A stretch of DNA of 64,000 nucleotides from Clostridium chrysemydis (GTDB lineage Bacteria; Bacillota; Clostridia; Clostridiales; Clostridiaceae): positions 1 to 64,000 of the forward strand of contig NZ_JADEKP010000011.1 of the NCBI RefSeq assembly GCF_015234215.1. Reading direction: 5' to 3'. The notes below the pieces were generated by a model that saw only the letters and a program-made list of their open reading frames with translations, did no database searches and was not told the origin of the DNA. Below, piece by piece: positions 1 to 6,041 of the stretch. Made by a program: the position numbers and the translations under genes. Numbering within the stretch: the stretch's first letter is position 1; the number at the start of each line of letters is the position of its first letter.

Positions 1-124
1 CAAGATTAGATTTCCCATAGCGTAAGCTAGTAAGACCCCTTGAAGAACACAAGGTTGATAGGTCAGGAGTGTAAGTGTGGCAACACATTCAGCTGACTGA
101 TACTAATAGGTCGAGGGCTTGACC
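1..124 (+). rRNA. 23S ribosomal RNA, 3' end (partial)
   Basis: The segment matches the conserved end of bacterial 23S rRNA, including the GTTGATAGGTCAGGAGTGTAAG stretch region, the CTGACTGATACTAATAGG block and the terminal TCGAGGGCTTGACC. The 5' part lies outside the window. The exact 3' end is uncertain by a few bases. No 5S rRNA follows: only 63 bases separate it from the tRNA gene. A short stem (TTCAGAGAG with CTTTCTGAA, about 160-181) in that spacer may be a processing stem. Confidence 0.93.
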
Positions 125-187
125 AATATTACATATCAACTACAAATTATGTGCAATTTTCAGAGAGCATACTTTCTGAATAAATGT

Positions 188-262
<75 letters not shown>

Positions 263-271
263 TTTTTTTTA

Positions 272-298
272 TAGCTAGAAATAGCTACTTTTTTTTTG
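272..298 (+). terminator. Intrinsic terminator of the rRNA/tRNA operon
   Basis: The self-complementary TAGCTA repeated around a GAAA loop gives a 6-bp stem (272-287), followed by a run of about nine T. It lies ten bases after the tRNA CCA end. Confidence 0.75.
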
Positions 299-441
299 CT
301 TTTTTTTAGGGTTAACAATTAATGACGATTTTGTAATGAATGTTTATTAGATTGTAACAATATGTCCACAAATAAATAGTATTATAGTATAGGACAATAG
401 GTTATTAAATAAAAATTGTAATTGATAAAAGGAGAAACGAA

Positions 442-1389
442 ATGAAAAAGAGGGGAAGAAGAAAAGTTAACTACAAAAGGAGACGAGCGGTAGTGTTAGT
501 GGCTGCACTTGTTGGTATTCTTGCAATTGGGGGAATTACATATAGCGTATTAAAAGGTGATAGCGAGACTGCTAAAGCCGATACGAAAAAAGAAGAGACA
601 AGCACTGATAAAAACGAAACTTCAACTGAAAATACAGAAGAAAAAAAATTAGATAATTCAGGATACTTACCTTTAAAAGATGATCCTAATGCTGATGATG
701 CAATTGAAGTTGCAAATATGACTCAAGGATTAATGAAGGGACAATTACATTATCCTGTTAGAAAAGATGGTAAAAAAGTAGTGTATTTAACTTTTGATGA
801 TGGTCCATCAACTACAAATACACCTAAAATTTTAGATATATTAAAAGAAAATGATGTTAAAGCGACTTTCTTTGTAATGGGTAAAAGCTTAGAGAGTAAC
901 GGAGCGCCAGAGTTATTAAAGAGAGAAGCTGCTGAAGGACATGCTATAGCAGGTCATTCATATACTCATAACTATTCATATTTATATCCAAATAGAGTTA
1001 TAAATGCAGATAGATTTATGGGTGAAGTTAATAAAGTTAACGAAAAGATGCAAAGTATTTTAGGAAAAGATTTTACTACTAGAACAGTAAGATTCCCAGG
1101 AGGATATTGGTCTTGGCAAAATAGAACACCTGTAAGAGAAAAGTTAGATAAGGGTGGATTTGCAATAGTAGATTGGAATGCCTTAAATGGAGATGCAGAA
1201 GCTAAAAGTAGAAGTGAAGCGCAATTAATTGCACAAACTAAAAAAACAGTTGAAGGATTAGGTCCAAATGCTGATAATATAGTATTTTTAATGCATGACA
1301 CTTACGGAAAAGATACTACAGTTGAAGCACTTCCAGAAATAATAGAATATTTTAAATCTCAAGGTTTTGAATTTAGAACTATGAAATAG
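442..1389 (+). CDS. Membrane-anchored polysaccharide deacetylase (NodB domain)
   Basis: Predicted carbohydrate esterase family 4 enzyme that removes N-acetyl groups from peptidoglycan or a related cell-surface glycan. Residues 1-15 are very basic, 16-36 form one membrane segment, and 40-75 are a Thr/Glu/Lys-rich linker, so the catalytic domain should sit outside the cell. All five family motifs are visible: TFDDGPS (117-123, metal Asp), GHSYTHN (171-177, two metal His), RFPGGYWS (217-224), DWNALNGD (244-251) and LMHDT (283-287, catalytic His). At 315 aa the length is normal. An AAGGAG site precedes the ATG. It is monocistronic and ends at a terminator. The family covers PgdA- and PdaA-like enzymes; which substrate is used here cannot be told from sequence. 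Confidence 0.9.
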   Translation: MKKRGRRKVNYKRRRAVVLVAALVGILAIGGITYSVLKGDSETAKADTKKEETSTDKNETSTENTEEKKLDNSGYLPLKDDPNADDAIEVANMTQGLMKGQLHYPVRKDGKKVVYLTFDDGPSTTNTPKILDILKENDVKATFFVMGKSLESNGAPELLKREAAEGHAIAGHSYTHNYSYLYPNRVINADRFMGEVNKVNEKMQSILGKDFTTRTVRFPGGYWSWQNRTPVREKLDKGGFAIVDWNALNGDAEAKSRSEAQLIAQTKKTVEGLGPNADNIVFLMHDTYGKDTTVEALPEIIEYFKSQGFEFRTMK

Positions 1390-1397
1390 AGTTTAAT

Positions 1398-1427
1398 GAG
1401 TTGTCTTTTAAAGGCAACTCTTTTTTT
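1398..1427 (+). terminator. Intrinsic terminator after the deacetylase gene
   Basis: GAGTTG and CAACTC form the base of a stem that extends through TCTTT/AAAGG, followed directly by seven T. It separates the deacetylase gene from the CRISPR-Cas locus. Confidence 0.8.
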
Positions 1428-1520
1428 ACGTGTAAAAAATTATAAAAGTAATATATTTACAAAAAAGACTATTTACAAAATATGCATAATATGAAAAAAT
1501 TAAACTGTAACATGAATTAT

Positions 1521-1553
1521 TTTCAATAGTAATTATATTGTAAAATTAATATC
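1521..1553 (+). promoter_or_regulatory. Self-target (protospacer plus PAM-like TTTCA) in the cas leader
   Basis: Positions 1526-1542 (ATAGTAATTATATTGTA) are identical to the first 17 bases of the mini-spacer at 1574-1601. Four of the next five bases also match; the single mismatch is at position 18. The five bases just upstream (1521-1525) are TTTCA, a PAM reported as functional for the C. pasteurianum type I-B system; TCA-type PAMs are known in other clostridia. The AT-rich target holds possible -10 elements (TATATT 1534-1539, TAAAAT 1541-1546). Cascade bound here would block initiation upstream of the mini-array. Which start site is used is not resolved. Confidence 0.7.
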
Positions 1554-1631
1554 AACTTTGGAAGTATTTAAACATAGTAATTATATTGTATAATTGCCTT
1601 TATTGAACCCTAACATTAGATGTTTGAAAAA
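1544..1631 (+). ncRNA. Degenerate repeat-spacer-repeat in cas leader: candidate Cas-regulating crRNA (CreR-like)
   Basis: Two degenerate copies of the array repeat flank a 28-nt spacer (1574-1601). Copy 1 (1544-1573) matches the 30-nt repeat at 21 of 30 positions and keeps GTATTTAAA, so a near-normal 8-nt crRNA handle is expected. Copy 2 (1602-1631) matches at 23 of 30 positions. The flank before the spacer DNA itself is handle-like (AAC), which would spare it from targeting, while the matching site at 1526 has a PAM-like flank. The pairing is 22 nt with one flipped-position mismatch and then fails, which fits binding without cleavage. A promoter-like TTTAAA (1567-1572)-16-TATAAT (1589-1594) lies inside the element and could start the cas mRNA near 1601. 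The layout is that of the crRNA-like regulators known as CreR. Function is inferred. Confidence 0.7.
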
Positions 1632-1653
1632 TATTAGAGAGGAGGTGGACTAT

Positions 1654-2349
1654 ATGAAGGTTATTGAATTAAGTGTTAAAGTGTATGTTTCTAGAAATAT
1701 AAAAATAGAAGAAGCACAAATAAAAATATCAGATCTTTTAAATCAAACTTTAGCTAAGAATAAGGAATATTTAGAACTACACAATAAAAATAAATTTAAA
1801 AATTATGTGTATGATTCTTTGTATCCTATTTCTAAAAACAAAGTTTACGAAAGCGACAAAATATATACTTTTAAAATTAGAAGTATAGATTCAAAACTAT
1901 CAAACTATTTTTTAAAAGAGTTAGAAAATAATTATACAAATACATTGAAAGTATTGAAGGTAGATATTAAAATAATACCTAAATATCATTTGGAAAAGAT
2001 TTATTCTATAACTAGTGTTATAGAGAAATATGAAAATGGTTATTGGAAGAATTTTTTTACTATTGATGAGTATATAGATAGATTGAAAATAAATTTAGTA
2101 AAAAAATATAATTCATTTACTGGTGAAAAAATTACAGAAGATTTTCAATTATTCAAATCAATAGAAATTTTAAATAAGAAACCTATAGCAGTAAAGTATA
2201 AGGAGATTACATTATTAGGAGATAAGCTAGAATTATATATTTCAGATGATGAGGTATCGCAGAAATTAGCTTATATGAGCTTAGCGACTGGAATTGGAGA
2301 GATGAATTCTTCAATTGGAGCTGGGTTTGTAAATTATAAGTTTATGTAG
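1654..2349 (+). CDS. cas6: CRISPR RNA endoribonuclease Cas6
   Basis: Cuts the CRISPR transcript within each repeat to give mature crRNAs with an 8-nt repeat-derived 5' handle, and is usually part of type I-B Cascade. The C-terminus carries the glycine-rich loop of Cas6 RAMP proteins (GIGEMNSSIGAGFVNY, about residues 213-228). An early HNKNKFKNYVYDSLYP segment resembles the conserved region of clostridial Cas6. The ATG at 1654 is chosen because it lies 8 bases after a perfect AGGAGGTGG; the open frame runs back to a TTG at 1594 inside the degenerate repeat, which has no ribosome site. Length is 231 aa. It is the first gene of the cas operon, and its leader contains repeat copy 2, so Cas6 might also cut its own mRNA. 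Confidence 0.88.
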   Translation: MKVIELSVKVYVSRNIKIEEAQIKISDLLNQTLAKNKEYLELHNKNKFKNYVYDSLYPISKNKVYESDKIYTFKIRSIDSKLSNYFLKELENNYTNTLKVLKVDIKIIPKYHLEKIYSITSVIEKYENGYWKNFFTIDEYIDRLKINLVKKYNSFTGEKITEDFQLFKSIEILNKKPIAVKYKEITLLGDKLELYISDDEVSQKLAYMSLATGIGEMNSSIGAGFVNYKFM

Positions 2350-2412
2350 GCTATAAATAAGATAGAACTGTTTCTAACAAATCTTATAAAAATATTAGAT
2401 AGGAGGAGAAAA

Positions 2413-4176
2413 ATGCTTAATCAAATTATAGATAGCATCTATAAAAATTATGGTAATACGCTAGAAGATGTAATTTTAGATAACTATGTTCCAACTGACG
2501 GTACTTATATTATAGTAAAGCCAGATAAAAATAATGATTTAAAAGAATTTTATAGAACTGATATTTTGTTTGATAAAAACAAAAAGGATGTTGATAGAAG
2601 TATTGAATATTTTAAATTGATTTGCAAAATGGATTATAATAGTAGACTTGTCGACATGAATAAACCGATTGATCCTAAAAAAATAATACAAAGTAACAAT
2701 TATTTGAGCTTTTTTGTCAAAAAAGAAAGTTTTAAAAATGATGATAAAACAGGGAAGTCCAAATTAAATGAAGAGCGAATAGATGCGTATTATGAGGTTC
2801 TCAAAAATCCATTTAATAAATATTCAAAGAAAAAAGCTGCTGAAATTTATAAAGAGGTTGAAAAAGATATTGGTGAAGTTGACTTAGAAAAATTATTAAA
2901 AATAAAAGAATGGATAAATAATAATATTTTTGATCTAGATTTAAACTTAAAGCAAAAAAACTACTTAAAGGTATTCTTTTTAGTTGATGAAGAAGACTTT
3001 AGAAGAGAAGGTAAACGTTATCTAGCACCTAATATTTATAATAACAATGATTATAATTTAAAAACTAAAAAAGGAATAGTAGGTCTTCCAAATGATAATA
3101 TGGGCTTAAATTCTAAGAAACCATATTTAGAAAATAAAACAAGATGTGTAACGACTCCTTATTTAATAAATCAATCAAAAGTATTAAAACAGAAGAAAGT
3201 TTTTGATTACCTTTTTAATTTAGCATCAAAACGTAAATTCAATATATATTTAAATGATTTTGAAATAAAAGCTTTATCTGATGGAGAAATTTTAGCGGAT
3301 GAATTTCAAGGATTTTATATAAGGCTTAAAAAAGGAAAAGAAGCTGAAATACACGATTTTGATGTAATTTCAGAGTACTCTCCATACTTAAAAAAGAAAT
3401 TTAATTTTCAAAATATTTTAGATATAGAAAGTGAAATCTTATATAAAGGTAAAAAAGATAAGGATAAGTGGAAATATGAAGTAATCAAAAAGAAGAAAGA
3501 GCTTCAAGAATTAATTAATATAATATTTTTTAATAGATTGTTAATAACTAATTACTTTACAGAAGATGTTCCAATTAAAGAGGTTAATTTAAAGAGAGCC
3601 TTATTAATGTCAAGGAACCAGCTATTTAATTGGTTTCACAAGGGGGATTCTACTTGTGTTTGGCAAAGCTTAAATAAAGCTATGAGGTTATGTCTTAAAA
3701 ACTCTTTGGGAAATAGATATTTTTATAAGGCAATAAATCAATTTAACTTAATATATTCTTTAAAAGAATACTTTGAAGGAGGAGAGGAAAAAATGGCTGA
3801 TATTCTTATGGGAATAAGAACGGAATTAAAGGAAAAAATTTTAGAAGATAAAGAAGATTATATCAAAAATGATAGGGAATATTTTTATGCAGTTGGTCAA
3901 TTAACTTCATATTTATTAGGGAAAAGTAAGGGAAAAAATAAGCCGCTATCACTAGCAAATCCTATAATAAATGCAAAAAGCGATTTAATTTTAAAGAAAA
4001 AGATTTTTCAGCTTTATATGAAATATAATTATGATTTAGATTTAGACTTAGATGCGAGATTTAAAAGACTTTATACTATGGTTTGTGGATATGAAGTTGA
4101 AGGTGATATAAAGGGGGATTTTATAACAGCTGGATATTTAAGTAAGAAAATAATATATGAGAAAAAGGAGAGTTAA
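2413..4176 (+). CDS. cas8b: Cascade large subunit Cas8b
   Basis: Large subunit of the type I-B interference complex, which recognises the PAM and helps recruit Cas3. The 587-aa protein is Lys/Glu-rich and lies in the canonical place between cas6 and cas7. Sequence similarity within Cas8 proteins is low, so the call rests mainly on position, size and the segment FHKGDSTCVWQSLNKAMRLCL (about residues 411-431), which resembles clostridial Cas8b/Csh1. The ATG follows AGGAGGAG with good spacing. The 3' part holds a second strong start site (see cas11b). It is separated from cas7 by two bases, so coupled translation is likely. Confidence 0.85.
   Translation: MLNQIIDSIYKNYGNTLEDVILDNYVPTDGTYIIVKPDKNNDLKEFYRTDILFDKNKKDVDRSIEYFKLICKMDYNSRLVDMNKPIDPKKIIQSNNYLSFFVKKESFKNDDKTGKSKLNEERIDAYYEVLKNPFNKYSKKKAAEIYKEVEKDIGEVDLEKLLKIKEWINNNIFDLDLNLKQKNYLKVFFLVDEEDFRREGKRYLAPNIYNNNDYNLKTKKGIVGLPNDNMGLNSKKPYLENKTRCVTTPYLINQSKVLKQKKVFDYLFNLASKRKFNIYLNDFEIKALSDGEILADEFQGFYIRLKKGKEAEIHDFDVISEYSPYLKKKFNFQNILDIESEILYKGKKDKDKWKYEVIKKKKELQELINIIFFNRLLITNYFTEDVPIKEVNLKRALLMSRNQLFNWFHKGDSTCVWQSLNKAMRLCLKNSLGNRYFYKAINQFNLIYSLKEYFEGGEEKMADILMGIRTELKEKILEDKEDYIKNDREYFYAVGQLTSYLLGKSKGKNKPLSLANPIINAKSDLILKKKIFQLYMKYNYDLDLDLDARFKRLYTMVCGYEVEGDIKGDFITAGYLSKKIIYEKKES
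3793..4176 (+). CDS. cas11b: Cascade small subunit Cas11b from an internal start in cas8b
   Basis: An in-frame ATG (codon 461 of cas8b) is preceded by AAGGAGGAGAGG with 8 bases between the AAGGAGGAG core and the ATG, a better site than many true starts in this window. Translation from here gives a 127-aa, Lys-rich, probably all-helical protein beginning MADILMGIRTELKEKI. Type I-B systems in several bacteria are known to make Cas11 this way, from an internal start in cas8, and the size fits. No separate small-subunit gene exists in the operon, so one is expected here. It overlaps cas8b completely, in the same frame. Confidence 0.75.
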   Translation: MADILMGIRTELKEKILEDKEDYIKNDREYFYAVGQLTSYLLGKSKGKNKPLSLANPIINAKSDLILKKKIFQLYMKYNYDLDLDLDARFKRLYTMVCGYEVEGDIKGDFITAGYLSKKIIYEKKES

Positions 4177-4178
4177 TT

Positions 4179-5132
4179 ATGAATAAAAGAGTTTACGGAT
4201 TAATTTGTATTTCATCAAGAATGGCAAACTGGAATGCTGATTTCACTGGGTTTCCAAAAACAACATCAGAAGGAGATATTTTTGGAAGTGATAAGGCATT
4301 AAAATACCCTATGAAAAAATCTTGGGATAATGCAGGCGATAAAGTTTTATATATTAAGTCAATGAAACTTTCAGATGGAAAAAAGGGAGAAATATTAGTA
4401 GTTCCAAAGTCCTTAAGAGAAAGATATGAGCAAATTTTTAATGTTGAGAATTTAAAAGAAGAGAAGGATGGAAAGAAAGTTTTAACTAATCTTTTTGACG
4501 CTAAGGATGTTAAAAATTTTGGAGCAACTTTTGCTGAAGAAGGAAATAATATATCAATTACTGGCGCGGTTCAAATAGGACAAGGTTTTAATATATATGG
4601 TGATGCGGAGGCTGATGAACAAAAAATCCTTTCTCCATTTAGGGATGGAAGTGAAAAAACTAATAAAAAAGGAGACAATGAGGAAGCTAAAAATTCAACA
4701 TTAGGAAGTAAAATAGTAACTCAAGAGGCTCATTATTGTTATCCATTTGTTATAAATCCACTTGCATACAAAGAATTTGTTGAATTAGGAGTTACTAAAG
4801 GGTATACAGAAAAAGATTATGAAGAATTTAAGGAAGCTGCAATTTCCTCAACAACAGCTTTTGCAACAAACTCAAAGGTAGGATGTGAAAATGAACTTTC
4901 AGTTTTTATAAAAACAGATAGTACATTATACTTACCAAATTTAGATAGATACGTAAAATTTATAAAAGGGGAAGAAAAAAATACTTTTGAATTAAACTTT
5001 AAAGAGGTTATGGATGGATTAGAAGGAAGAATTGAAAGTGTAGAAATATACTATAATACTTTAACAATTAATGTGAAGGCTAATTTTGAAGGAGCTAAAT
5101 ATTACAATATCTTCAGTAAAAAAGAGGTGTAA
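4179..5132 (+). CDS. cas7: Cascade backbone protein Cas7 (type I-B)
   Basis: Repeated backbone subunit that coats the crRNA spacer in Cascade. The N-terminus RVYGLICISSRMANWNADFTG (residues 4-24) and the following GDIFGSDKALKYPMKKSWDN are typical of type I-B Cas7 proteins of the Csh2/DevR superfamily. Length is 317 aa, normal for the family. The ATG is two bases after the cas8b stop, with AAAAAGGAG at 4163-4171. In type I complexes the Cas7 thumb flips out every sixth crRNA base, which matters for the self-target described at 1521-1631. Confidence 0.92.
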   Translation: MNKRVYGLICISSRMANWNADFTGFPKTTSEGDIFGSDKALKYPMKKSWDNAGDKVLYIKSMKLSDGKKGEILVVPKSLRERYEQIFNVENLKEEKDGKKVLTNLFDAKDVKNFGATFAEEGNNISITGAVQIGQGFNIYGDAEADEQKILSPFRDGSEKTNKKGDNEEAKNSTLGSKIVTQEAHYCYPFVINPLAYKEFVELGVTKGYTEKDYEEFKEAAISSTTAFATNSKVGCENELSVFIKTDSTLYLPNLDRYVKFIKGEEKNTFELNFKEVMDGLEGRIESVEIYYNTLTINVKANFEGAKYYNIFSKKEV

Positions 5133-5135
5133 TAA

Positions 5136-5921
5136 ATGAAGGCTTTAAAGTTTACATTAGAAGGTAAAACAGGTTTTTTTAAAAGACCTGATGTGAATTC
5201 TAATCTATATTTTACTTATGGGCATATACACAAGATTGCTCTTCTTGGAATATTTGGTGCAATATTAGGATATGGTGGATATAACCAAAGGAATTTAAAA
5301 TATAGTAGAGAAAAAGCTTCAAAAGAACAAAAAAAACTTCCAGAGTTTTATGAAAAACTTAAAGAACTCAAGGTTTCTATAATTCCTAAAAATAAAAATG
5401 GAGTTATAGGGAAAAAAATAAATATATTTAATAATTCTGTAGGTTATGCATCTCAAGAGCAAGGTGGAAATCTTATTATTAAGGAACAGTGGCTAGAAAA
5501 TCCATCATGGGATATATATGTTGTTTTAGATAGTGAAGAAGCAAATAAAATTTTAGAGGCCATACTTAATAGAAATTTCGTATATTTGCCTTACTTAGGT
5601 AAAAATGATCATATAGCAGATATATTAAATTGTGAAGTTTACCATTGCGAAGAGTGCTTAGAAGTAAATTATATAGATAGTTTCTTTACTAAAGAGAGTT
5701 ATAAGTTATCTAATAAACCTATAGATGATGATTATGATGAGTTTGATGATAGTGAGGAGGAAGAAGCTATTTATAAATATGAAGAATTTCTCCCAATAGC
5801 TCTTAATGAGGAAACAACAATGTATGAAAGTAAAAGTTTGGTTTATACGAACAGTTATTTAGAAAAACAATATGATAGTTTAGTTTATAAAGTTAAAGAT
5901 AAAACAATTCAGTTTATATAA
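5136..5921 (+). CDS. cas5: Cascade subunit Cas5 (type I-B)
   Basis: Binds the 5' handle of the crRNA at the foot of Cascade. The N-terminal region FFKRPDVNSNLYFTYGHIHKIALLGIFGAILG (about residues 14-45) is the hallmark of Cas5 of the Hmari/Tneap subtype. Length is 261 aa. An acidic stretch (about 198-210, rich in Asp and Glu) is unusual but lies in a variable part. The start is three bases after the cas7 stop; GAGGTG at 5124-5129 serves as ribosome site. It is followed by a 120-bp gap before cas3, the largest inside the operon, in which I see no clear terminator or promoter. Confidence 0.88.
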   Translation: MKALKFTLEGKTGFFKRPDVNSNLYFTYGHIHKIALLGIFGAILGYGGYNQRNLKYSREKASKEQKKLPEFYEKLKELKVSIIPKNKNGVIGKKINIFNNSVGYASQEQGGNLIIKEQWLENPSWDIYVVLDSEEANKILEAILNRNFVYLPYLGKNDHIADILNCEVYHCEECLEVNYIDSFFTKESYKLSNKPIDDDYDEFDDSEEEEAIYKYEEFLPIALNEETTMYESKSLVYTNSYLEKQYDSLVYKVKDKTIQFI

Positions 5922-6041
5922 GAAGATGGTTGTAGTATATTGCTTCAATAAATTTTGAAAATATAGTGCAGCCTAATTTATTATAAAGGATTTAGTAAAA
6001 GAGATTTCTAAATTAAGAATGTTCTAGAAAGGAAAAAAGTT

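Noticed and set aside
1390-1543. CreT-like toxin gene upstream of the mini-array
   Set aside because: No small frame with a ribosome site is present, so the element looks like a CreR-type regulator rather than a CreTA toxin-antitoxin pair.
1594-1653. Longer Cas6 starting at TTG 1594
   Set aside because: The extra 20 codons lie in the promoter and degenerate repeat, and the strong AGGAGGTGG site points to ATG 1654.
5922-6041. Possible toxin gene (CreT-like) or second repeat element before cas3
   Set aside because: No start codon with a ribosome site, no repeat similarity and no match to the mini-spacer are visible in these 120 bases.
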